From positions 5,903,185 to 5,967,184 of the forward strand of contig OZ025877.1 of NCBI GenBank assembly GCA_964019415.1: a stretch of 64,000 nucleotides of DNA, read 5' to 3'. The first letter of the stretch is position 1, and the number at the start of each line of letters is the position of its first letter. Origin of the DNA: Ianthella basta (Eukaryota; Porifera; Demospongiae; Verongiida; Ianthellidae). This document shows, piece after piece, positions 47,720 through 61,400 of the stretch. The translations under genes were made by a program, and so were the position numbers. The notes below the pieces were generated by a model. It saw nothing but the letters and a program-made list of their open reading frames with translations, ran no database searches and was not told where the DNA came from.

Positions 47720-50700
47720 ATGTCTCAAGAAGCTACTCTGATATGGTGAGTGGTACCACATATGCCATAAATCCTAAGTTTGTTGCAACGCTTCTTTCGT
47801 CATTGCTTAGTTCAGGGTTGTTACTGAGAAATGGGGCGCCACACAGTATATTCTCAAAGAGGACGTATTCACTGACATGAGCATGGATTAGTTTATTGGA
47901 GAGTTGTAGAACAGAGGGAAATTAATTTAATTCCCAAATACTTTAGGCTACAACGTATAAGTTGGCACTGTGGCAACACTGGAATTGTTTCCCTATGTCA
48001 GTGCGCTGTCAGTCAGCTGTGCTGTATCTATGTTAAGTATTCTCTTCAGGGGGGGGGGCTAAACTGTGTTAAGGGAGCAATACTATAGTGGCATAATGTT
48101 AACACTTGCTAAATTTCCATGTGAGTTAGATATCTGGGGTGTAGCCCTGCTAAGTTCACTGTGTGGTTAACCTCTCCCACATATGTATAGTGTTGATAAC
48201 AGCGATTGGATGAGGAATGGAGACTTCATTCCCACACGGTTGGATGCACAGAGTGATGCAGTAAACATGATATGTCGAGCCAAGCTGAGACAGAACCCAG
48301 AGAACACTGTGGGCATAATGTCCCTGGCAGAGTGAGGACTCACACACACAAACACACACACATGCACACTCACACACACACGCATACACACGTACATACA
48401 TGCACATGTGAACACATACAGATGCACATATACAAATGCACACATACAGTTGCACATACACAAATGCACACATACAGGTATACATACACTATACACATGT
48501 GGACGCATTGGCATGCACCCCACAAACAGTTAAAGGCATACACTTGTCAGGTATCATGACACTGGTTCATGATTTTCCACTGTGCCCATGTGGGATGGTG
48601 TACTGTATGCAGTTTGCACACAGAGCATGTAACTTGGGGTCATGGTATTATAGTAAACCTGTGTCAGTAGTGATTCATGTTGCCAGTGCCACATTCTCCT
48701 ATTTTATCCCATTCCCCTCTACCTTTCTGTGTCCCTCTATCCCATAATTTCCTCCTCCCCTCCTCTCCCTACACCCTACTCATGTTCCTTCCCCTCCCCT
48801 CCCCTCCCTACTCCCTCTTCTATCCCTCACCCTCCACTTACCCTCCTCCTGTCTCCTCTCCTGCCCCTTTCTCTACCACTCAGTAACCATGTGTTGGCGA
48901 CACTCAGTGGTGATGTGAACAAGGTACTGGGCAGTTTGAGGAACGTTCGTCCGAAGGGCAAGGTCAAGTTCATCAGTGGCATAAGGATAGCTCAGGTGTG
49001 TGCACAGAGTGGAGACACAGTGCAGGCAGACTGTAGAGTGGGCGTTGGAAAAAGACCTGACTGGCTAGACTCATCTAGAATTCGTTCCTCGGAAACACTA
49101 GCCAAAACACTAGAAAACTGGTTGGTTGACTGCCCTAGTGTATTTCTGTGCCTGTGTCAATTACTGTATTCCCTGATGAAGGCAACTGTAGGCTGCTGAA
49201 ATGTCTAAATCAGTCGTTCCAATGTTTTGGTAGTTTTCCAAGGATCAAATTGGAATATACATATACCGGTTGTTGTTGTACAGTCAAGTATGTGGTGGCA
49301 ATGTGTAGATGGCCACTGCACCCCTCCATTGATAGCCTGCCTGTCCATATCAAATATGATGTACATATCCATGGTACGCCTGATACATACATTCTACCAC
49401 CAAATTATGTGTTGTTCAGTTTCCTTTTGAGATCTTTGCAGGTGTTTCAATTGTGGTCACTTGCTGTAGTTGCTTTGATGTACTGTATGTGCATGTACAG
49501 TGCATAGTTTTGTGTTTGATACGTCGACGTAATGTCTTGTGGCTGCAGCTTGCTTTAAAGCACCGACAAAACAAGAACCAAAAGATGAGGATCATCAGCT
49601 TTATTGGTAGTCCAGTAGAAGCAGAAACTAAAGAGGTATGTATGTACATGTAGGTGTGCAAGTGTGTGTGTGTGTGTGCATGTGTTTAGGTACCCTTTCG
49701 AAGGTCTATGTACGTATAGCACCTTGATGTGAAAGCCAATGTGATGCTGTGTGCCTGTCAACCTCGGGTGTGTTTTTTTTGTAGCTTTCTTCATCTCCTT
49801 TCACGCATCTGAACAAAGGTTGCTTCTTGTAGGGAAGTTTAGATCTCATTAATAACCGTCTGCCTCTGGAAGTGAGATTCGTACCAGCTGTGAATCGGCA
49901 CTGCATCGACAGCAGCCAGCAACAAGTCATGTGCGGCAGGCACTATGGGTTACTGCAAGCAGTGGTACACCTTGGTCTTGATGTGTGAGGGTTAACCATA
50001 ACTGAAACAGCATCATTTGTGCGTGCTGCTAGCTGAGCAGTTACAGAGACTGGTGGTAATGACATCCGCAGTGCCTAGGCTCATCCCAACCAACTCGAGA
50101 GTTGAGAGCTTTTTCTTGGATGTGTGTATCAGTATCAAAGTGCTGATTCCAAAATGAATGGAAGAGGATTGACAGACCATCTTCATTGTCTGTGAGATTG
50201 ATTTTGTCTGAAGTCACAAATAGGTTTCACACTCCTTTGTGCTAAATTGGTTGCATACCGCGTGTGTTTCACTCAGCTGAGAAACTACAACTCGCAGTCG
50301 TCACTATCTTTGTACAAGACATGTACAATTGGCTTTGACAGATCATAGGTCTTCCAGATGGGTAGAGCGCACTTGATTAGGTGGGATAGCCGCTACATGT
50401 GAGCTGGAACACTTAATTGGCTATTCTGCAATCTGATTGGATGTGTAGATGTATTGGGAGAGAAGTGTCCAGCAGCGCAGGAGGACTTATGACAGCCCTT
50501 GTCGTCATCACAGAGTGGAGTTTGGCGAACCACTTAAATCCTATATTGCTTTCATGGCTGTCGAGGTCATCATCAGATTCAATGTCCACGTCACTTTGGT
50601 GACAGCAGTCAGCTACATACTTCTTTATACTTGTTTTTCAGAGCCTTGAACTTTTCTCGACACTATCTCAGGTCACATGATTGCTAACTCCACTGCAGCA

Positions 50701-53700
50701 TCTCAGAAGTGGTCATAAACAGTGTTTCATTCCTGATGTAATAACAGTAATAGCCTCTGAATCGTGCCATTGCCAATAAAGCTCTTAGTTCTGCATCCAT
50801 CCAGTTGAGTCTGTGAGCTGCCTGTTGTAACTCTCTTTGCACTTTGTAACCCAGGTTGTAACCTTTCTCCCCAGTAGGTAGGTTCAGAGCCACCTTATTT
50901 GGGGTCAATGTGCACATGCTAATGGCTGACATGGGTGTACTGACTCAGGTTGGGTCAGACTGGGTGTTTACTAACTCAGGTTTATTGGTTCAAGTGAAGA
51001 GATTATTGTAGCTGGATTGGCTTCAATGAAGCCAGTGAAGTTGACTGGATCTCTTGCAGGGTCTCCACTTCTAGTCCACCACTAACATACATAGCTGCTA
51101 CCATCTCACCCATTTCTGCTTTGGCAGGTATGTAGTTCAGGTTTTGATCTGGTGCAATAGTGGAAGGATAAAAGAAAACAAGAAAAGAACACATCCTCCA
51201 TGGGGCAGTTGGCACTCACAGGTTGACCAGCCCTCCACCCCCACCTTAAATTATTGTCTGGTGCTGCCCGTATTGATTATAAAGTGTTGTGAATAAGTCT
51301 AGGGGGATTCCCCCTTTTGTCCAGCCTGCCCAGGTCCTCCCAGTTGTGTTAACCGTACTGTATTTATGACCATAAAAGCATGAAAACTACATCTTGTTCA
51401 TGTATGTATACAGTACATGCTAAGCCCTATTTAACACTCTGTCATGTCTGGCGGTTGGTGCTCACCTTATAGGCCCATACCTATGGCCTGTACAAATTGT
51501 ACCCCATCATAGCTTACCATGTGATAGCAGCAGCAACACAGTAGTGCTTCAGGAATGTACTCTGTAGGTGTTGCAGTGAGTCACCTTGCACCTTTTGCCA
51601 CTGGTAGACAGGTTCAACCACATGTGTGTATCAGGTTGCTCTCCCTCTCTTTCTCTCTCTCTCTCTCTCCCCCTCTCCTTGTTGCTATGTCTTCAGCTGG
51701 AGCGACTAGCCAAGCGATTGAAGAAAGAGAAGGTCAGTGTGGACTTGGTAGTCTTTGGAGAGCAGGAGTACAATGAGCCCATCCTCTGTTCCTTTGTGGA
51801 CACCATCAATGGCAAAGACGGCTCCAAGTGAGTAAATTGTAGGATAGCTGTAGCACAGTGGCCTGTGTTACCATTGTACCAATGTATGTATGTGTGGTCA
51901 GCATGTAGGTCAGTAGCACTCATTCAGTCTGCTAAAGCTGGAATGCATTCAACCACTGAAGTTGTGCATTACTCTGCCTGTTTGATGACCAATGTGTTTG
52001 TTCAATCAAGAGCAATGTACTACTTTGTCCGATTGGATCTGTGCATTTTTTTCAGATCAGATTGTTGGATGGTACTTACATAATATTATGTGATTACAAG
52101 GCAAATCAGCTTGAATTTGCCATATTTCCACTGCAAACCTAGATGGACCAATATGTAAATAGGTGGTGTGGACAAAAGTGTATTTGTACGTATGTACATA
52201 TGTAAGTGTGTGTATGTATACTAACGTGGTCAGTGATATTAGCTGCACTGCCTCCACGTTCAGTCTGATGCTGCCTACTAAGCTCATGAGGTCATTACCA
52301 AGGTACGTACATCCCTAGCACACTCTCCCTTGTGGTCTCTTAAGTGTGGATGGCACTTGAGTTATGCAGGAGGTGGTGGTGTTGCCTAACCACAGGTAGT
52401 GGCTTGCTACAGTCAAAGCCACTGAGGAACAGATTACACCCACCTCTACATGACATTCCAGCCGTTTTTGGTAACACAGCTGATACAGTAGGTGTGACAC
52501 CTTAGGCTCTTTGTCTAGCTGTTACAACTGCACTGTGTGTGTGTGTGTGTGCGTGTGTGTGTGTGAGTGGGTGTGGGTGGGTGGGTGGATGGGTGTGGTT
52601 GAGTGTGGGATGTGGGCAAGTATGTATGTATGTATGTACTTGCTGTATCCCCTTGTCACTTGGTGTACCTGTAAAGATGTTCTTCAGTTTATGACGATTA
52701 CAATTGGAACAAGCAGGAAGGTGTAGGTTCAAAGGTGATCCGGTGTTGTGGCCAGGGTAGGGTTGGTCTTGCCTGCTCCAAGTGCTCCCAGGGAAGGAAC
52801 TGCATAATTTATTTCTTTGCCTAAAAATGCGAACCACTGGTATTCTTTGGTGTTAATCATTATTGAACTTGCTACATTGTATGAATGATGGTGAATTGAG
52901 AGCAGGCCCATTGGTGCTGTCCATACGTAGGAGTTGGTCTGTTATGGTACCCCTTTGCTAGTGCACTGATCTCCAGGCTCCATCCGGGTGAAGTAACCCA
53001 GGAGTTCACCCAGGGTCACATATTAAAGGGTATATGACAATAGGTACTGGTTTGTGCCTTGCTATGGTCTTTAGTGGGTGCTGATTGCCAAAGTTGCTTG
53101 CCAATCGGATGGTGTTGTGTGTGTGCATAAGCACTTTATTCTGGCAATCAGTTTGGTTTGAAAAGGCACTGATGCCTCTCACTGATTGAGCACAGGGCAG
53201 TACACAGCACACCTGTGCCTCCTCCCTCACAATTATTGGGTCGTACTTTGTGTCAACTCCCATTCAACCTGTTGCGAAAGTTATTATGCATGCTGAGTTG
53301 GTAGTAACTTGACCCTTGTATTAGACGATCGAGCTCATTAGGAAACCCTTGTCCATTCAGTGCAACATTCACCGATCATAGGCAACCTGCTGAATGTTTG
53401 CTCCACTATTTGTCTGATCTGAATGAGGCTGTAATTGACTTGGTTGGCAATTGGATAAGTGACCTCCATCCTTTGTAGTATTGGATTGGCTAGACAACCT
53501 GCTGAATGTTTGCTCCACTATTTGTCTGATCTGAATGAGGCTGTAATTGACTTGGTTGGCAATTGAATACGTGACTTCCATCCTTTGTAGTATTGAAATA
53601 GATGGACAACAGTGGATAGTCGAATTGGTGGCAGGAAATGTTCTCATGCCTACTTCTTCGTCAGCCTTGAGGAATGTGTAAGCTGTGCTCCGCAGTTGAT

Positions 53701-56700
53701 CCTCTCATCCAAACACTGTGGTGGAAGCACAGAAGCCACTAACCAGTCCAGGTCCTCTAGTGGGCGGGCGCACACATGCCTTTTAAGTTTTAACAACATC
53801 TCACACTGACAGACTAGCCTACACTTGACAGTGGAGTGCGTCTCGCTCTAAGCCAGAATGCCAGCAGTGTGTGAACGTGTATTCCTGTTTACATCTTGCT
53901 TAAAAACAAACATGCATGGCACTGTGCGGTCCATCTGAGTGAAGCCATTTCTGAGTGAATTGTAATTCAATTTGGTACAGCACCTAATTAATAGAAGTTT
54001 ATGAGCTTCAAGCGTAGTATTGTTGGTGTAGAAACTTTAGTGTAATAGGTTTCAGTTTTCTCCCTGTGGTGGGCTCTGCTGCACACAATGGGGAAGAAAG
54101 GGCGGTAATGTACCATTTCCTCACATACGTACTGTGTCCTGCCTTCCTCTGTGATGTGAATGAGGCCATTGTTGGTCTTTCACACTATGGCTTCCTTTAA
54201 TACAGTGGCTTTTCAAGGTATACTACGTATTCCAAGAACTACCTGTTTTAGTCTGTGTAATGGGTTTTCCCTCTTATCTGGGTTGGTGGATGGGCCCTGT
54301 GTGAATGGTATGTGTCTGGGGAGTGTCAGGGTACGGCTGGAGTGTGGGAGTGGCTGGCTTGGTCCAGTGTGTGCATAGCTGTCATGGTGTTCACCATCTT
54401 TAGCTTATAACCTATCCCTGTTAGGCTGATGGTGTGTATCAGTAGGCGTACATATGTAGGTGAGTAGAAGGGTGTGATCTAGCATGCTGTCTGTGTAGTG
54501 TTGGATGGAAGGGAGGAGTAGGCGTCTGGGAGGATGATAGTGAGTGAGAAGAAGAGAATAGGGGGAGGAGGGGTGGGAATGAACAAGGGAGAAGGGTGCT
54601 TAGCAGTGTCAAGGCGCTACTCTATGGTTCACACATTTTCCACTTTCATCGTGTTGCAATCAAAGGCAGACAATGTTTGGTAGGTGGGTGAGTAAGCAAG
54701 AATGGATGTGATTCATACTCTGCTCCTCTCCTTCCTTGCCAGCTCACATTTGGTGACCATCCAACCAGGTCCAATGCTGTCAGATGCACTGGCCTCATCA
54801 CCCATTCTTAGAGCGGAAGATGGCACAGCCTTGGCCCCAGTGGGCACAGGGTTTGAATTTGGAATTGACCCCTCGGAGGACCCTGAGCTGGCTATGGTGA
54901 GTTGTCCACAACGGGGTTGGGAAATGGTGTGTTTACGTATGTAGCTCAACTAAGGAGATAATGGATATGGATACGTACAGTATTATAATCTCTTCATTTG
55001 ATGGACACACAAACTACTTGTGGAGTGTTGGTTTGCAGTGTTGAGGTACATTGCTGAAAGAGGACAGTGTGTTGTTGGCCCATGAGTAGAGAGGTTAAGA
55101 TCAGTGTTTACGCTGAACGTTGACATCACAATGCGTCATTAATGAGTCACGTGATAATTCCACAACGTACACAGTGAAATTCCAGCATTTAGTACACGTG
55201 AGAAAGCGTTCCAGTGTATGCAAATTACTGTTTGTACTGTAAATGTTGTGACGTCACGATTCATCACGTAGCGTTCACCGTTCAACGTAAACGCTAATCT
55301 TCAACTCTCTAGTACGTATGTGAGTATTCTACACTGTATCTTTACTTTCCGTTGTGGTGCAGGCCATTCGTGTGTCTCTGGAAGAGCAGCGACAGAGACA
55401 AGAAGATGAAGCTAAGAGGGCCCAACAGGCATCCCTTGAGGGCACTGGTTCCCAGCCAGAACAGCAACAGGAGGAGCCAGTTGGAATGGACACTGGGGGG
55501 TCTGTTTTGGCTAGTGCCCTCAGCAGGGACCTGCCCAGTGGGGGAGGCATCACCGTGGCTGATGGACCAATGGTGAGGGACAGGGAGGGAGATGGAGTAG
55601 CATGGGGGGGAGGAGGGGTGATGGGGGATGGGGCTGCTGTGGAAGTGGGAGCACCCGACATAGGCAGAACAGACCTGTGGACATGCCCATTTTTGAGCAT
55701 AAGGGATGAAGTGGGTGTGACTAGGGACAGGGAGGGAGGGAGAGGAGGGGAGTTGGAAGAGAGAGGCTGATGGCTGGCAGGGAAGGGAAATGGAGAGAAG
55801 TGGTGGTGACTACTCATTTCTTTTGTCTCTCCCTGTGTGTGTCTGTGCAGGATTTTGATGCCATGACAGAGGATCAGCAAATGGCTTTTGCTATCCAGAT
55901 GTCCCTTCATGGCAACCAAACAGGTATATAGTTAAATATCTCCTGTTGCCATGGCAACCAAGATTTTTCATATTCATATCAGGTTAAGAGCCCTGCGCAA
56001 GTGAATTGATATTGTTGTTATCAACCGTTTGAAACCGGTTGATATCGACAATATCAACCAGGCTAAAGGTGATCTACATGTTACCAGTGAAAAATCAATT
56101 AGCAAGGAACATTATACTGCATTCACCTTCAACTTGCATGGCTTTGGGAGAGTCTGCAAAGCAGTGAAAAGGGGGTTAAATACCTCCCTCTATCAGCGAG
56201 GGTAAAGAACCTCGAAGACGGAGAATGTCGTACAAAGCCTCAATCATTTCAGCAGCTCCTGAGACTGTTGCTACAGCAGTTTCACATCAGTCAAAACGTC
56301 ACAGCACTTGCAAATTCAAGAAAACTAGGCAGCCTCTTGATAGCTGCCATCCTGGAAGAACCCTGCCTTTCGAATATAAGTCTATGTCGGCGAAAGCAAT
56401 CGTACTCCCACCAAATGGGCACTTATACACACTAAGCGGTCTATAACTATTACTTATTGCATGCATGTATAAATATTCACATGTGCTTGTATGTGTTGGC
56501 AAAAGCTGTCATGTTGCCGTCATACTCACATGTATGTACGTGTTGTACAGTGCAATGACATCACTGCCATTTGTTGACCTGCTCCTGCAGCTGAAATGGA
56601 CGTTGATGAAACTGACTCTCCACCTGACCAGCAGGAGGATGGTGTGTGTGCATGTGTGTGCGTGTGCGCGTGTATGTACATGCGTGCATGCATACAGTAC

Positions 56701-56919
56701 GTATGTGTTTACATGTACGTACTTCACACTCTGATTCTCTTGTGTGCAGCTGAAATGGATGCAGACGCGTTATTGCAAGACAAGGACTTTCTTCAGAGCA
56801 CCCTTGCCAGTTTACCAGGCGTTGACCCGAATGAAGTGCTACAGATGATGGAGCAGGAGCAAGACGAGGGAGCGGAGGAGGAGAATGACGGGCAAAAGAT
56901 TAAAGAGGAGCAGAAGTGA
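47720..56919 (+). CDS. PSMD4: PSMD4 (Rpn10, proteasome ubiquitin receptor)
   Basis: Ten exons: 47720-47745, 48191-48331, 48884-48995, 49549-49635, 51697-51827, 54743-54896, 55363-55572, 55851-55923, 56591-56641, 56750-56919. Phases close, giving 384 residues against 377 in human. The VWA domain spans residues 1-190 ([51 protein letters not shown]). UIM1 spans the exon 6/7 junction ([15 protein letters not shown]) and UIM2 is exon 8 ([12 protein letters not shown]). The acidic tail has [19 protein letters not shown], as in the family. Rpn10 sits at the base-lid interface of the 26S proteasome and captures polyubiquitin. Exons 9 and 10 begin with almost the same 17 bases, CTGAAATGGAYG, and may be duplicates. 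Large introns 49636-51696 and 51828-54742 contain no recognisable gene. Confidence 0.96.
48338..48490. repeat. (CA)n-rich tract in PSMD4 intron 2
   Basis: CACACA with ATGCACATAC variants, starting just after the donor at 48332. Non-coding. Confidence 0.85.
49636..51696. other. PSMD4 intron 4, unassigned
   Basis: Short TG tract at 49658-49685. Minus-strand frames of 70-80 codons at 49706-49930 and 50684-50932 (the latter with [17 protein letters not shown]) look like decayed mobile-element coding sequence, but I cannot name a family. CT-rich tract at 51639-51678 before the exon. Confidence 0.35.
51828..54742. other. PSMD4 intron 5
   Basis: TG tract (52533-52580), tandem duplication at 53383-53606, and no recognised coding sequence. 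Confidence 0.5.
53383..53606. repeat. 112-bp tandem duplication
   Basis: Two head-to-tail copies beginning CAACCTGCTGAATGTTTGCT and ending GTAGTATTG; they differ at a few bases (GGATAAGTGACCTC against GAATACGTGACTTC). Confidence 0.95.
55089..55309. mobile_element. 221-bp TA-flanked MITE
   Basis: Left end GAGAGGTTAAGATCAGTGTT; right end, inverted, GAGAGTTGAAGATTAGCGTT; TA on each side. The interior has several CACGTGA and GACGTCAC words. It lies in PSMD4 intron 6. Confidence 0.8.
56006..56057. repeat. 20-bp-arm hairpin in PSMD4 intron 8
   Basis: TTGATATTGTTGTTATCAAC and its near-complement around CCGTTTGAAACCGG, 52 bp in all, about 90 percent paired. No flanking duplication. Confidence 0.85.
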
Positions 56920-58441
56920 CCTTTGGGGCTTAAATACAGTGCTTGACTGCATACTATTAGTGGCTGGGTACATCTTGTATCAAAAATGTATTGGATTGGA
57001 ATGCTCTCAGATTGCAACGTCTGTTGCTGCAATGTCAGTGCATATGATAATAGGGGAAGTTTGACTGCGTTACCAAATTGTCCAAGCTGTGAAGCTGTAT
57101 TAGGTACAGTGGCAGTCCTCTGGTGCATGCTTGAAATGCTTGAAGTTGGTGGAATGCATGCATGTATGCATCGCTGACCTCTATTCAAGTAAGAAGCCTA
57201 TTTTGGGGTCATTCATGCTAGCCCTTGATGACAAAGCTAGGTGAGAAGCACCGAAATGCTTAAATTGTGTGATATGTGTACAAGCCCATGTACCACCATG
57301 TAGTGGGTAGGGCAATTGCAGTGGTGAGAGTCCATACAGTGCATGCGTCTGTGGGTGTGGTCTAAATAGTTGTGGATGACCTATGGAGAGGAAGGGTAGA
57401 AACTGTGATTGATTCCTTCACACTGTCTGCAACCAGGAAGCTGGAGCATGGCTGTCACCTTTGCATGTTCGGCTTATCAGTTTGAATTACCTGGGCAGCC
57501 CTTGTCCCTACCTTGTCTGTCTGCTTATGTACCTGTCTCTAGATACCATTATACTGTGCATGCACCCACCAGACACACAGCCATACAATTTATCACATCT
57601 GAACTCAAAGTAGGTAGTCAAAGCACTTTGAACAGATATTGGCAAAGGTCACTGCTGGGCATTAAAATGGACCATCCAACATGTGTACAGTATACACAGT
57701 TACACGACTGAGTGTTATTCTCCTGCCTCCAGTTTTATGTGCTATGTATATGCTGGTTATCACTCAGTGGGAATAGCGAAATGTCAGAAACAAAATTGGA
57801 GGCAAGAATCAGCAGTTAGCTGCATGAGACTAATGCAGAGAAAGGTATGATCATGCATAATTATGTTTACCATCTGCCACTAACCTGCAAGCCATGGAGC
57901 CTCCTGCCTGCCTGCTGCTCTATGCCTGCTGCTCTATGCTAAGGAATGAGGTAACCATCCCCATATGTATTTAAGTGGTTCGAGGGGTCAACTATCCTCT
58001 ATAGTGATCACCGCATTGCAGTTCAGCATGTACACTTGGCTACTAAGGTGTTGTGGGATAACCCTCTCAAGGTTTCTGAGTCTATGTATATGAATGGAGA
58101 ACACACTGCACCAGTTGAGTTGTACATTACACTGGCTGCCCACCAAGTGTGGCTTGCCCACTTAATTAGCCTGACCCAGGTGCAGACAGCCTGGACTGAT
58201 GGCACACAAAGGGTACTCCCCTGTGGGTGTGCGCGTGCTGTAGTAACCCAGCCCCCCCAACGATCGTATGTCCTTATATGGAATCCTATAATGAAATTCA
58301 TGGGCGCATGTGCCAGACCGGATATTGCTGTACCTTAAAACACCACGGCTTGCACGCCGTCTTGTTCGGTCACCAAGCTCGTGCTGTCAGAGGACTAGAG
58401 TTCCGCGCAGCACACGTGTCGCCGGAGGGCGACCAGCAGGA
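56920..58441. other. Intergenic, PSMD4 to ITPR
   Basis: No coding exon recognised. A weak relative of the hammerhead-like core lies at 57222-57257 (CTTGATGAC, stem GGTG-AGAAG-CACC, then GAAATGC). The promoter of the ITPR-type gene is presumably near 58330-58441, which is CG-richer. Confidence 0.5.
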
Positions 58442-61400
58442 ATGAGCGTATCCTCACATCCTCCTTCGTCCTTCGGGATGAAGCGAGGCAGTTCCATGAA
58501 CGTGGCCGCTCTTGGCATTCCGGAGACGGTGCACGAGCAAGTGCAAAGCACGCTACGGATCGGCGACACCATTCTGCTCTTCTCCCAGGAGGGACAGGGC
58601 TTCGTCTACTCAGATGTGTCCAGGTGGGAATAACACTACGGGTCTGTACGTGTTTGCTGCAAGCTGTGGGCCTGTTCTCTCCTGCAATGGCTGCATGTGG
58701 ATCCGTAGAGACCGAGCCATAGTAGTGTGTTTGCACGTAATACCATCGCTGCTGCATTTCAGCTGTAATGATCACGGACGTGTGTTGGTGTGTAGGTGAA
58801 TGGTAGGTATGTGTAGAAGGCATGGGAGTGGATAGAGACCCCTTGTCCTTACGTTGGTCCACTCCCACCCACCCACACATGGTTGGTTATTACATTGAAA
58901 TTCCAACTTGGAGGTCAGTTGTTTTAGTGGATGCCACTAACTTGTTGGATGCACTCTTTTTACATGACATGTATGATTACTGGCTGCACAGACATTGTTG
59001 TCAAAGACAAGGTGTTATTCCTGTGTTTGTTGTCTCATTCCACTCTAGTACACCACATTCATAATGTGGTAGAGGCTCATGCTACGTTGTCTAGCAGATT
59101 TATGGAGCGTTAATGAGCATTCACGTAGCTTTAGTAAAATGTTTCGACCACAAGGGTCTTCATCAGTTACAAGACTGATGAAGACCCTGAACTGACCCTG
59201 AGACTGATGAAACTGATGAAGACCCTTGTGGTCGAAATGTTTTACTGAAACCAGACCTACAGCTACGTGAATGCTCATCAATGCTCCATATGAAAGGGTT
59301 GGTTATCTAATACCAGCTTCACAACAGGGTTGAAAACCTTGCCGACGTTTCGACCAGATGCTCTGGTCTTCTTCAGGGCGAAGATGAGAAGACCAGAGCA
59401 TCTGGTCGAAACGTCGGCAAGGTTTTCAACCCTGTTGTGAAGCTGGTATTAGAGAACCAACCCTTTCTGATGCCTGAGCCAGCTGAGAAGCCCTCACTTC
59501 AATGCTCCATATACTACATTCATGCATTTGAACGTCAGCAAGTAGTCCACAGTGAGAGGAGAGGCAGACAGTTTTCTACTAGGCCTCTGCAGACATATTC
59601 TATTGCACCAAGCAGCGCAAATGTGTTGGCTTGTGTACATACATCTGTGCATATTGTCACCCTGTTGCTTATGGTGAAGATTGGCTTTTCAGTTTCACAG
59701 TTTGTATGAAAGGGGACAAAGTTAGACCATTCAGTGTAGAGTGAGTTTGAGTACTTTCATTGCATTGTTATGCCGACCACGTGTTGGCAATATGGCTGTC
59801 AATATGGTGTCATTATGATACAAAGTCCCTCAGGGTGTGAACCACTAGGGCGGTGGAATGGGGGCTAGGGGGCTGTAGCCTGCCTCCCAACAATTCTGGC
59901 TACAGTGAACAGTGGCCATTGGCCTGACTGGCTTTGCCATCAAGCAGCCCCCAAAATATGTCATGTTCCACTGCCACTGGGCACCTCTCTTCCCTTCCTT
60001 ATTGCACAGTGCATTATTGTTAGTATGTTTGTATGTACATACTAGTGTTCTAAAAGGTTCTGGAGTACTGTATGAATTATGACAAGCTTGTTATTCAAAT
60101 ATAGTTTTCATGTGTGAAAAAGAGGATCCAGTGCCATGCTATGTTCACACAATATAGTTTGAAGACATAACCAGGGTAGGAATTGCTAGTTTGCAGCAGA
60201 CTCTGCACCATTCAGCATGCTCTTTGCTATCTTCTTGTACCACGATGGCCATTTTGCTGATGTAGATTGTGTTCTGGCTTCCTAATGTGAAGCAGTAACA
60301 GCAAACATTCACTTCTTGAGCACCCTTTGTGAAGCACATTACTAATTGATATCATCCTCTACAATAAGTCAGTTGCTTGAATGGAGATCAGATTTTGACC
60401 CATAGTATTGGTTAACCAAAGGTGATTCATCCAAAAAGGATCGATTCCTTGGGCGAGTCCAAAATGCTAGCATTTAGAGTGATTCCTACCGTCTTTGCAC
60501 TCTCTTGTACTAGTGTACCTGACAGTGGCTTCTGTCTCAGCTGTGAGTCTTCATCCAGTTGTGTTTGTGCTTCCCCTGAGATACAGGTCACCATGTGGCA
60601 TCCAATCAGCTGTTAAGTAATAGGACCCTCTCCACACTCACCTCTGCTACACACTACACTAATATGGGGTGGGGAGGATCAGTTTGGAATTTCGGTCATT
60701 CAGCGGGTTTATCTCTCTCACCACGACTAGGTGGCAGTCTTGGATGGTTGCACTATTTGCACCTTGCGGCTAACAGACTTGCTCCACATCTATTTATCTG
60801 AGTATCAAATGATGCAGGATTAGTGTCTTCAATTGTATTGGAACAAAATTGTATCCCATCCAATGTTGATGTAGATTTGTTTGAGGTATATACCGTGAAA
60901 AACTGTGCTAGTACTCAAACCCACGCAGGCCACTAGACTGACAAGAGGGGTGTCTCACATCCCAACCATCTCAACAGCCACCTTTCATTAGCAGACACAA
61001 GTCTTCATGAAGCTAGGCCTGAAGGGGTGATACGTGGCCAGAGTGGTCTGCTCAGTCTCGAGGAGTCCTATTGGCAGTCACATGCTCACAATGGATGAGA
61101 ATACAACCCAGTAGCTGTAATACTAGTCTTGCTATTAGATGGAATGGTGTTCCTTTCACCAGAGACTCTGCAGGTAGGGGGCTGGTTATACATAGTAGCC
61201 TTGTCTCAAGCCACACCTGCATCACCCACTGAAGTGTGGGGGATGTGGACTGATAACTTCTGCTGTGATCTACATATGTAACAGTGGCTTAATGTGCTGT
61301 TAGATACTGTGAGTACACGTGTGAATGCATGTGGTTGTACTTAGTGTATTCATCACTGTGCAACTGACATGTGTAAGGAGCATGGATCTGTGGTACTGTA

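Noticed and set aside
59213..59238. Calling the conserved hairpin core a canonical hammerhead ribozyme
   Set aside because: The CTGATGA box is separated from stem II by an extra A in every good copy, and the cleavage-site helix could not be drawn with confidence; kept as hammerhead-like only.
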